Below, one piece after another: positions 22,193 through 27,781 of a DNA stretch of 64,000 bases. Each line of letters starts with the position of its first letter. The stretch's first letter is position 1. Below the pieces are notes generated by a model. It saw only the letters and a program-made list of their open reading frames with translations, was not told the DNA's origin and did not search any database. Source of the stretch: a virus. The translations under genes were made by a program, and so were the position numbers. Location of the stretch: positions 1 to 64,000 of the IMG/VR virus record IMGVR_UViG_3300025118_000005, one strand, 5' to 3'.

Positions 22193-22498
22193 ATGAAAGA
22201 AAAACAACACTACTATACAGAACTCCGCGCAAAGGGGTTTAAGTACACCAACAAGTTCAGCGGATTTGATTCTGCTTGCGCTCACTTCTCAACAGAGTTC
22301 GAGCCTTATACTCTCGGCTGGGTAACTGCACAGGTTGAAGCCATCGATAAAATCGGTGGACAACAAACCTCTCACGGTTGGGTTGACTATACCGTTGGCA
22401 AAACATTTGCCCAAACGGGTCACAAAGAAGTAACCGCTTCTTGCCCTTCATACTTTGAGGGGCACCGTAGCCAACCAGTATTTGAGGAGGTAAAGTAA
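22193..22498 (+). CDS. hypothetical protein, 101 aa
   Basis: Starts in AAGATTATG context 4 nt after the previous stop. Aromatic-rich with FSGFDSACAHFSTEFEPY and a GHKEVTASCPSYFEGHR tail; two Cys and three His could bind metal, but no motif is diagnostic. Confidence 0.6.
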   Translation: MKEKQHYYTELRAKGFKYTNKFSGFDSACAHFSTEFEPYTLGWVTAQVEAIDKIGGQQTSHGWVDYTVGKTFAQTGHKEVTASCPSYFEGHRSQPVFEEVK

Positions 22499-22501
22499 TT
22501 T

Positions 22502-22786
22502 ATGAAAACACAAACAAGAAACATTATTAACGCGAACAACGAAGATTCAAGCGAACCTTTTGCAGTCGCACAGCACATCATCCTAAAAAACTTTTGGGAG
22601 TATTACCTAGAGCAAGCAGATGAAAACGGCATTGCCTTTGGTTTTGTTATGGGTGCAGAAAATGAATGGGGAAGCGTGGATCTCAACGAGATTAAACCTT
22701 ACGTGTTGAGCGTTGCAGGATACGGCAGCACCGAATCACTTAATGACGTCATGCCTCCAGCGGGCTATCGCTGGGAAGACGAGTAA
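22502..22786 (+). CDS. hypothetical protein, 94 aa
   Basis: Acidic protein with IILKNFWEYYLEQADENGIA and VMPPAGYRWEDE at the end. Tight spacing with the previous gene. Not recognised. Confidence 0.6.
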   Translation: MKTQTRNIINANNEDSSEPFAVAQHIILKNFWEYYLEQADENGIAFGFVMGAENEWGSVDLNEIKPYVLSVAGYGSTESLNDVMPPAGYRWEDE

Positions 22787-22824
22787 GATTATAAACTAAA
22801 CAAAGTAAAAGAAAGAAAACCAAA

Positions 22825-22986
22825 TTGGAAAACATAACACTAAACGAAAACGGAGATGCCGCCATTGTAGACGGCAAAGAATACCCAGTGCATGGCTTTG
22901 ACTATGCTGGATCAGAGGCAATCACAATCCCCGCATTGGATTTGATCTCTTACGACGATGGCGACACATGGGGAGACTTGGAATAA
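22825..22986 (+). CDS. hypothetical acidic protein with TTG start, 53 aa
   Basis: No ATG in frame; a TTG (22825) opens a 53-codon frame that ends in TAA overlapping the next ATG (TAATG). Acidic, with ENGDAAIVDGKEYPVHGF. The overlap and codon content support it. Start codon is inferred. Confidence 0.45.
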   Translation: MENITLNENGDAAIVDGKEYPVHGFDYAGSEAITIPALDLISYDDGDTWGDLE

Positions 22987-23198
22987 TGATTAAACATAAG
23001 AAAACACCACTATCAAAGAAGCTCAAGCCTCAGTATGCGTGCCACTATGAAGAAGATGGCACCAAGGTAGAGACTTGGGTCAAGAAAGATTACAACGGCA
23101 TTGTAATTGCTCGTGTGCGTCAAGTGACTAACATCTTTGGCGAGATGTTACCCAAGGAAACTGTCGAGAGTCTTCCAGACCACCGATGGGTACTCTAA
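22986..23198 (+). CDS. hypothetical protein, 70 aa
   Basis: TAATG overlap with the previous frame. Basic N-terminus (MIKHKKTPLSKKLKPQYACH), then a small beta region with KKDYNGIVIARVRQVTN. Not recognised. Confidence 0.6.
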   Translation: MIKHKKTPLSKKLKPQYACHYEEDGTKVETWVKKDYNGIVIARVRQVTNIFGEMLPKETVESLPDHRWVL

Positions 23199-23265
23199 TT
23201 TGCGTTTGCAAGCATAGATTAGATTCGGCGATAAGTTTATAAAAAGACTTGACTTCTATAGGCGG

Positions 23266-23279
23266 CGGGACCGGTCCCG
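23266..23279. repeat. palindrome CGGGACCGGTCCCG, copy 5
   Basis: Perfect copy; TTGACT at 23249-23254 puts the palindrome centre 23.5 bp after the first T, where a -10 would lie. Confidence 0.8.
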
Positions 23280-23326
23280 AGCGCCATATTGACACACGAA
23301 AAACGCTATTTGTGCCACATTGTCTC

Positions 23327-23355
23327 TTGACTTTGTGTCTTTTATGTGGTATATT
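23327..23355 (+). promoter_or_regulatory. leaderless promoter
   Basis: -35 TTGACT (23327-23332), 17-bp spacer, -10 TATATT (23350-23355), ATG 23362 (7 nt). Confidence 0.75.
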
Positions 23356-23361
23356 ATAACA

Positions 23362-23460
23362 ATGAACAACGACATGAGAAGTTTTGAGATTTGGATTCTT
23401 ATCAGCATAGTGCTGTTTATCGGTACGCTTGCTTTCGGTTTTTACATCGAGAGCATTTAG
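23362..23460 (+). CDS. small single-pass membrane protein, 32 aa
   Basis: MNNDMRSFEIW then IDLE-like hydrophobic stretch (WILISIVLFIGTLAFGFYI) and ESI end. Real-gene support: consensus promoter with the 7-nt register. Similar micro-genes at 24206 and 24822. Confidence 0.6.
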   Translation: MNNDMRSFEIWILISIVLFIGTLAFGFYIESI

Positions 23461-23462
23461 AT

Positions 23463-23517
23463 TGTGAATAACTTTTTGAGAATATCGCTTGACTTTTTGT
23501 CATAAATGGAGTATATT
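23463..23517 (+). promoter_or_regulatory. leaderless promoter with DnaA-box-like site
   Basis: TGTGAATAA (23463-23471), 17-bp gap, -35 TTGACT (23489-23494), 17-bp spacer, -10 TATATT (23512-23517), ATG 23524 (7 nt). Confidence 0.8.
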
Positions 23518-23523
23518 ATAACA

Positions 23524-23973
23524 ATGAAAGAGATGAACAAGAAAACCTTAAAACCCTTATTCGACCTAGATGGCACGCTCATCAAGGAAGACAGAGACTC
23601 TGACAGGTTATTTGATTTCTTTCGCCCTCACGCGATTCTCGCACTGACAGAAGATGATTTGACTCCTCTCGGCATATTGGTCAGAGACTCTGGAAAAGAA
23701 TTTGACATCCTCACCGCAAGAGGTCATCAAAACGCGGAATTTGTTAGAATCGCTTTAAGTGCTCTCGGATTCAACGTAGGCAGAATTGTTACCGTTGGAA
23801 TCGACATTAACGAAGCTTCCGACTTGGATAACATCAGCAGCAAGAGAGTGGCTGAAAAGAAAATCAGAATTGCCAAATTCGTTCAACGTAAGCTAGTTGA
23901 CAACGACGAAAGAAACTTACGAGGATTAGGTGAGTTAGGTGAGTTAGTAAGTGAGACACAAACAGAATTTTAA
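23524..23973 (+). CDS. HAD-superfamily phosphatase-like protein
   Basis: 149 aa. Motif I FDLDGTLI (residues 13-20), motif II-like ILTARGH, a Lys in KKIRIAKF and motif III-like VDNDERN match the HAD fold. In phages this fold includes 5'(3')-nucleotidases and the 3'-phosphatase domain of polynucleotide kinase. No kinase domain is fused. The substrate is not clear from the sequence. Start set by the leaderless promoter; an in-frame ATG at 23506 lies inside it. Confidence 0.75.
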   Translation: MKEMNKKTLKPLFDLDGTLIKEDRDSDRLFDFFRPHAILALTEDDLTPLGILVRDSGKEFDILTARGHQNAEFVRIALSALGFNVGRIVTVGIDINEASDLDNISSKRVAEKKIRIAKFVQRKLVDNDERNLRGLGELGELVSETQTEF

Positions 23974-23975
23974 TC

Positions 23976-24004
23976 TTGACAAAGAAACAGAAAACCCGTA
24001 TACT
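23976..24004 (+). promoter_or_regulatory. promoter
   Basis: -35 TTGACA (23976-23981), 17-bp spacer with AGAAACAGAAAAC, -10 TATACT (23999-24004), ATG 24013 (9 nt). Confidence 0.75.
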
Positions 24005-24012
24005 ATAAAAAG

Positions 24013-24201
24013 ATGATGAAGAAAAACAAACTACCTATCGTTGGAAAAATTCAAGACATCAACGACGAATTCAACAAAGCATTTCGCGATGAAGTGATGA
24101 TGCCAATGGTCACGTTCGCCGTGACGCTCATGGTGTTCGCCGTGATGCTTGATTATTCGTTTCAACTCGTTGAAGCGATTGACATTATCCTAACCAACTA
24201 A
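24013..24201 (+). CDS. small membrane protein, 62 aa
   Basis: Charged N-terminus, then a hydrophobic segment (MPMVTFAVTLMVFAVMLDYS). A second gene (24206) with another membrane segment follows 4 nt later. No family recognised. Confidence 0.6.
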   Translation: MMKKNKLPIVGKIQDINDEFNKAFRDEVMMPMVTFAVTLMVFAVMLDYSFQLVEAIDIILTN

Positions 24202-24205
24202 GATT

Positions 24206-24322
24206 ATGAAAAACCTATTAAATGCAATTGATGACCTCCTGTGGCCTTTGGGTACCGCTCTACTCGTAATCCTTGCGAGCGTGCATTTCGTGCCTATGTT
24301 TATCGGCCTTTTGATTTTTTAA
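24206..24322 (+). CDS. small membrane protein, 38 aa
   Basis: One or two short hydrophobic segments (WPLGTALLVILASVHFVPMF and IGLLIF). Coupled to the previous gene by AAGATTATG. No family recognised. Confidence 0.5.
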   Translation: MKNLLNAIDDLLWPLGTALLVILASVHFVPMFIGLLIF

Positions 24323-24405
24323 GTAGTCACTAAAACCTACGCTTGAGCCCTGAGCTTGTTATCTATTCCAAGCTTGTAACGAAACAGCGTGATGATTATG
24401 ACTGC

Positions 24406-24454
24406 GACCCCCCTAGGGGGTACCCCCCCGGGGGCATACCCTTGGGGGGGTTAT
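24406..24454. terminator. G/C-run palindromes, probable terminator
   Basis: CCCCCTAGGGGG palindrome, then CCCCCCGGGGGC and CCCTTGGGGGGG, then TTATTATACT. A similar CCCCCCTAGGGGGG follows the gene at 24822. Confidence 0.5.
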
Positions 24455-24486
24455 TATACTATTAAAGGCTTGACATTATATAGCGG

Positions 24487-24581
24487 CGGGACCGGTCCTG
24501 CTTGGTACGTATACGTATAGTACGTATGCGTACAGTGTGTGTGTATGTGTGTGGTAGTACGTATGCGTACAGTGTGAATAA
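24487..24581. repeat. palindrome copy 6 and alternating purine-pyrimidine tract
   Basis: CGGGACCGGTCCTG (24487-24500, one change). Then TACGTATACGTA, two copies of GTACGTATGCGTACAGTG (~24520 and ~24558) and a GTGTGT tract: nearly perfect purine-pyrimidine alternation over ~60 nt, a sequence prone to Z-DNA. DnaA-box-like TGTGAATAA at 24573-24581. Confidence 0.6.
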
Positions 24582-24599
24582 CTTTTATTAAAAAAGCCC

Positions 24600-24628
24600 T
24601 TGACAAATGCCTTGGTGTGTGTTATATT
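24600..24628 (+). promoter_or_regulatory. leaderless promoter
   Basis: -35 TTGACA (24600-24605), 17-bp spacer, -10 TATATT (24623-24628), ATG 24635 (7 nt). TGTGAATAA ends 18 bp upstream of the -35. Confidence 0.78.
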
Positions 24629-24634
24629 ATTACC

Positions 24635-24802
24635 ATGATGAACGAAGAATCGATATACAAAGTAACCCTAGTCAAAGGGCCACAAACATCTATTATGCCT
24701 ATTAAGGCACGTGATGAGGCGCACGCTGTACGTATAGCGCAGCACATGGGCCTAGGCCTAGTGGTGAGGGTAGAATTCGCCTGTATAGACAATTTTAACT
24801 AA
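24635..24802 (+). CDS. hypothetical protein, 55 aa (paralog of 25495 gene)
   Basis: MMNEESIYKVTLVKGPQTSI and IKARDEAHAVRIAQHMG match the protein at 25495 (MMKTESIFDVTFEDGGSVFI, AMDEEHARRIVE). Shared pattern: ESIxxVTxxxG...A.DExHAxRI. Function unknown. Confidence 0.65.
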   Translation: MMNEESIYKVTLVKGPQTSIMPIKARDEAHAVRIAQHMGLGLVVRVEFACIDNFN

Positions 24803-24821
24803 ACAACAAAAGGATAAACAT

Positions 24822-24971
24822 ATGATAAGCATAGGATTCGAGACACTCGTAGGCATAGGGCTAGTAGCATACGCACTATGGAAAACAGATAAAAAGAATT
24901 TGGGCATAGTGCTCATTGGCTTGGCTGGTGTGGCATTAGCCATATTGGGTAGACATAGTTGTGGGTGGTAG
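24822..24971 (+). CDS. small membrane protein, 49 aa
   Basis: SD-like AAGGATAAAC before ATG. Two hydrophobic segments (FETLVGIGLVAYALW and LGIVLIGLAGVALAILG) with a KTDKKN loop. May be a holin-like or stress-type membrane peptide; no family assigned. Confidence 0.6.
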   Translation: MISIGFETLVGIGLVAYALWKTDKKNLGIVLIGLAGVALAILGRHSCGW

Positions 24972-25003
24972 GGGGTACACCCCCCACACCCCCCCTAGGG
25001 GGG

Positions 25004-25058
25004 TGTGAATAACTTTATTAAGAAAGCCCTTGACTTTTAGGTGATTATAGACTATATT
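25004..25058 (+). promoter_or_regulatory. promoter with DnaA-box-like site
   Basis: TGTGAATAA (25004-25012) next to CCCCCCTAGGGGGG, 17-bp gap, -35 TTGACT (25030-25035), 17-bp spacer, -10 TATATT (25053-25058); ATG 25067 (9 nt). Confidence 0.72.
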
Positions 25059-25066
25059 ACATACAG

Positions 25067-25285
25067 ATGAAGATGATAATGAAACTACTCGGAGCTAAGT
25101 ACATGGTCACCAGCCATGCTGGCACACGCTACTTCTGGAGGCTTAATGCAGCCATCAAGGCAGTACAGCATAACGTAAGCAGGGACATAGTATGGACGCT
25201 TAACTATAAGCCCGCTTATGTACATAACCCTGTATTCACCAGCGTACACCCTGACGCTGCTAACTATCACACTGCTAGGCCCTAG
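25067..25285 (+). CDS. hypothetical protein, 72 aa
   Basis: Three possible ATGs (25067, 25073, 25079). Basic, aromatic protein with RYFWRLNAAIKAVQHNVSRD. Not recognised. Confidence 0.55.
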   Translation: MKMIMKLLGAKYMVTSHAGTRYFWRLNAAIKAVQHNVSRDIVWTLNYKPAYVHNPVFTSVHPDAANYHTARP

Positions 25286-25372
25286 GGCGTACCCATCTAC
25301 TAACAAGCATGGACACAGGCTTATGTAAACAACACATACATCTTATATTAAAAGCTTGACATTGTATAGCAT

Positions 25373-25405
25373 CGGGACCGGTCCCGTTATTGAGAATTAG
25401 TCTCA
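25373..25405. repeat. palindrome copy 7 with TGAGA-N5-TCTCA
   Basis: CGGGACCGGTCCCG (25373-25386) and TGAGAATTAGTCTCA (25391-25405) in a 210-nt gap without a gene. TTGACA at 25356-25361. Confidence 0.8.
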
Positions 25406-25412
25406 TTACAAT

Positions 25413-25467
25413 TGTGAATAACTTTTTCATATTATCGCTTGACTTTTTGTCATTTATGAGGTATACT
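25413..25467 (+). promoter_or_regulatory. promoter with DnaA-box-like site
   Basis: TGTGAATAA (25413-25421), 17-bp gap, -35 TTGACT (25439-25444), 17-bp spacer, -10 TATACT (25462-25467). Leader ~20 nt to ATG 25495. Confidence 0.78.
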
Positions 25468-25494
25468 ATATGTATTGAGAGTGAGAGATTAAAG

Positions 25495-25668
25495 ATGATG
25501 AAAACAGAAAGCATATTCGACGTAACCTTTGAAGATGGTGGAAGCGTATTTATTCAAGCAATGGATGAAGAACACGCGCGCCGTATCGTAGAAACAAACA
25601 ACTTGTGGCGTTGGAACACTGAAGATGAGGGCCACGCTCGCACCGTAAGAAAGATTGAGAAAGTCTAA
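25495..25668 (+). CDS. hypothetical protein, 57 aa (paralog of 24635 gene)
   Basis: ESIFDVTFEDGG, then AMDEEHARRIVETNNLWRW: same ESI..VT and DEEHARRI signature as the 24635 protein. Start at ATG 25495/25498; longer frame from 25390 passes through the promoter and is rejected. The TAA is followed at once by the GGGTAGGAC hairpin. Confidence 0.65.
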   Translation: MMKTESIFDVTFEDGGSVFIQAMDEEHARRIVETNNLWRWNTEDEGHARTVRKIEKV

Positions 25669-25706
25669 GGGTAGGACAGCCTTTGTCCCACCCCTCGTGG
25701 TATACT
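25669..25706 (+). promoter_or_regulatory. hairpin plus extended -10 promoter, second copy
   Basis: GGGTAGGAC-N7-GTCCCACCC (25669-25693), then GTGGTATACT with -10 at 25701-25706. ATG 25713 at 7 nt. Same layout as 21742-21779. Confidence 0.6.
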
Positions 25707-25712
25707 TAACGT

Positions 25713-26087
25713 ATGAAAATGATTATGAAAGAACAAACTAACAAAGCAAACAACCTTCGCCTTGGAGCGATTTACATCAACACCAACACTGGCGCACCTT
25801 GCCGCTTGGTCAACATCGTTGCCTGTCAAGGCGTATGGTTAGAAGCCTATGACGGACAAGGCTATGGTGACCTTGTGAAATTCGAAGATGTAGCGTATGC
25901 TGACACGGATGAAGTCCAAGACTATTTGGATGACTATCGTGCTTACACCGCAAGCGAGAAAGCTCCAGCATACAAGCCAGAGCGTGAGTATGCTTACGGC
26001 AAAGAGATTGTGCGTGACTCTGATGGCTCTGCTGTTATCGGATGGTACGATGACAATGATGGCAACGACATTCGTTGCAGAGACTAA
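25713..26087 (+). CDS. hypothetical acidic protein, 124 aa (paralog of 14942 gene)
   Basis: LRLGAIYINTNTGAPCRLVN followed by VACQGVW resembles the N-terminus at 14942. A YLDDYRAYTASEK linker and a strongly acidic tail follow. Function unknown. Confidence 0.65.
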   Translation: MKMIMKEQTNKANNLRLGAIYINTNTGAPCRLVNIVACQGVWLEAYDGQGYGDLVKFEDVAYADTDEVQDYLDDYRAYTASEKAPAYKPEREYAYGKEIVRDSDGSAVIGWYDDNDGNDIRCRD

Positions 26088-26115
26088 CACTATTAAACTT
26101 AACCCTTATTATATT

Positions 26116-26370
26116 ATGACAAAGAAACATTTGGAATTCCTCGCCGCTCTCATTAACGCCGCACACAACGGCACAAGCGCAGAGACGCTGGCCACGCTGG
26201 CCGCCGCCTACTGTGCCAAGACCAACCCGCGCTTTGATGAAGCGCGTTTTCTGGCCGCGTGCGGAACCCACCTACCGCCACCCCCTGAGGTGATTGAGAG
26301 CCAAGACGACAACCGCAGGCCAGATGGTAAGGTCAAGCGCATGTACGGATTAGAAAATCACGCGCCGTAA
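26116..26370 (+). CDS. small DNPRFD-type phage protein, 84 aa
   Basis: MTKKHLEFLAALINAAHNGT, then TNPRFDEARFLAACGTHL: family of small phage orphans with a DNPRFDxxRFxxACG end, paralogous to the minus-strand gene at 19699. G+C content is higher than its neighbours (ACGCTGGCC repeats), suggesting separate origin. Function unknown. Confidence 0.75.
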   Translation: MTKKHLEFLAALINAAHNGTSAETLATLAAAYCAKTNPRFDEARFLAACGTHLPPPPEVIESQDDNRRPDGKVKRMYGLENHAP

Positions 26371-26480
26371 GGCGCGGGGGGCATACCCCCCCCATTTATG
26401 AAAAAAACGGAGGGGCACATTTTAGAAAACGGGCGGGGGGGGTTAAAAATGAGTCTCCCCGAGGGCCTAAAAATCCCCCG
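26362..26480. terminator. hairpins and G/C runs closing the mini-gene region
   Basis: CGCGCC-GTAA-GGCGCG over the stop codon, then GGGGGG-cata-CCCCCC, later CCCCCGGGGGCTTATT. Strongest terminator cluster of the window; nothing coding until the leftward gene at 26504. Confidence 0.6.
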
Positions 26481-26503
26481 GGGGCTTATTAAAATAATTT
26501 AAA

Positions 26504-26776
26504 TTATCTAATACCGCTAGAATATACAATAATCAGCGCGGCGTTCGATGGGGTAAAATTAGTACAATGGATAGGATAAGCTAAATTTAATGCCGTTTGA
26601 CCGGGTATAGTAATTTGATCTAAATGAGGTTGATCATTAAAATTAATAGTATGTTGACCGGCAGCAGCGTTGATTACATTAAAAATATGAAATTGACCTG
26701 TAACCGCTGTGCTTCCAGCCATTGTCCTCAACTGTACTCCGTGAGGGAATCCTGTGTCTTGATAGCTTACATTCAT
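26504..26776 (-). CDS. hypothetical protein, 90 aa
   Basis: Beta-rich, no charged clusters: AGSTAVTGQFHIFNVINAAA and QTALNLAYPIHCTNF. Could be a small virion or head-tail component or secreted protein; no family recognised. Leftward, in tandem with the glycosyltransferase. Confidence 0.6.
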   Translation of the reverse strand: MNVSYQDTGFPHGVQLRTMAGSTAVTGQFHIFNVINAAAGQHTINFNDQPHLDQITIPGQTALNLAYPIHCTNFTPSNAALIIVYSSGIR

Positions 26777-26799
26777 GTTATTTACTTACACTATATATT

Positions 26800-27735
26800 T
26801 TAGTTTTGACCGCATCCTTGACAAGGGCCCTGAGGGTCTACCGATTTAGAGCGGGAGTTTTCATATTCTTTTCTATTAATATAATTTTCCATTGCTTCCT
26901 CTGCTTCTTCGCGACTAGGTGGATTTTTAAAGATATCTCTAGAATGGTCTTTAATAAGCTCCGAAAGACCCCAAAAAGTATTTCTATTATAATTGAGAGA
27001 ACCTTTATCAGCGGGACGAGAGGCGGTTACTCTATCGACCCCTCCTTCCTTTCGGATTCTATAACGATGTACGGGAGTATCATCATCTAGAGAAACCTGT
27101 TTGGAAGAATGGGCGACAGGAACGATATCTTTAATATATTTTAAATGATACCATAATAAAAGATCTTCGAATCCAGTATTGAATATCTTGTGTTCGGGGA
27201 AGAAAACTCCATCTTCTGGCAAAAAGTTACAATCAAATAAAGTAGCCCAAGGTCCGAATCTAAGGGTATCTACAGAATATTGAGCATTATTAATTCGAGG
27301 CTGAAAGGGGAATGGATTTTTTTCCCACGCTCCGACAACGAAAGGAGAATTTTTCTCAACGGCGGTATGTATCATATTCGGACGTTCGGGTAACATGTCG
27401 TCGTCTGCGTCCATAAATAAAATTGATTGATAGTCTTCTTTAAAATTATGCGCTTCTTTAATAAGGCGGTTTTTTGCTTCTCCCACTGTAGAAGCTTTAT
27501 CGTATTCGTATAAATGAACCTTGTCTGCGGTTATCCTGCCCGCCTCTACATATCTAGCTAACTCTACTAAAGAGTTATCTGTAGAATCATCATCTCCAAC
27601 CAAAAGTATCCAACTTTTATCTTTTAAAGATTCATCTAGGCTAAGAAGGCAATTTTCTAAACAACTTTCTTCATTGTACATGGAAAGCAATACTTGATAG
27701 CCATGTCTCTCGGGTTGATATTCGTTTGACCACAT
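26800..27735 (-). CDS. glycosyltransferase family 2 (GT-A fold)
   Basis: 311 aa. N-terminus YQVLLSMYNEESCLENCLLS and VGDDDSTDNS are the nucleotide-sugar-binding half of GT2 enzymes, and ILFMDADDDM contains the DxD metal site. A C-terminal extension ends in PQGPCQGCGQ. Transfers a sugar from a nucleotide donor, probably to an envelope or virion glycan. Transcribed away from the rest of the island, with the shared promoter region between 27735 and 27782. Confidence 0.85.
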   Translation of the reverse strand: MWSNEYQPERHGYQVLLSMYNEESCLENCLLSLDESLKDKSWILLVGDDDSTDNSLVELARYVEAGRITADKVHLYEYDKASTVGEAKNRLIKEAHNFKEDYQSILFMDADDDMLPERPNMIHTAVEKNSPFVVGAWEKNPFPFQPRINNAQYSVDTLRFGPWATLFDCNFLPEDGVFFPEHKIFNTGFEDLLLWYHLKYIKDIVPVAHSSKQVSLDDDTPVHRYRIRKEGGVDRVTASRPADKGSLNYNRNTFWGLSELIKDHSRDIFKNPPSREEAEEAMENYINRKEYENSRSKSVDPQGPCQGCGQN

Positions 27736-27741
27736 ATTTAC

Positions 27742-27770
27742 TTGATTTTTTACAAGATAACATATATTAT
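27742..27770 (+). promoter_or_regulatory. promoter of the glycan operon
   Basis: -35 TTGATT (27742-27747), 17-bp spacer, -10 TATTAT (27765-27770). ATG 27782. Confidence 0.5.
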
Positions 27771-27781
27771 AAAATAGTCAA

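Noticed and set aside
26722-27090. 122-aa plus-strand frame
   Set aside because: Antisense to the glycosyltransferase gene, which has clear motifs; a shadow frame.
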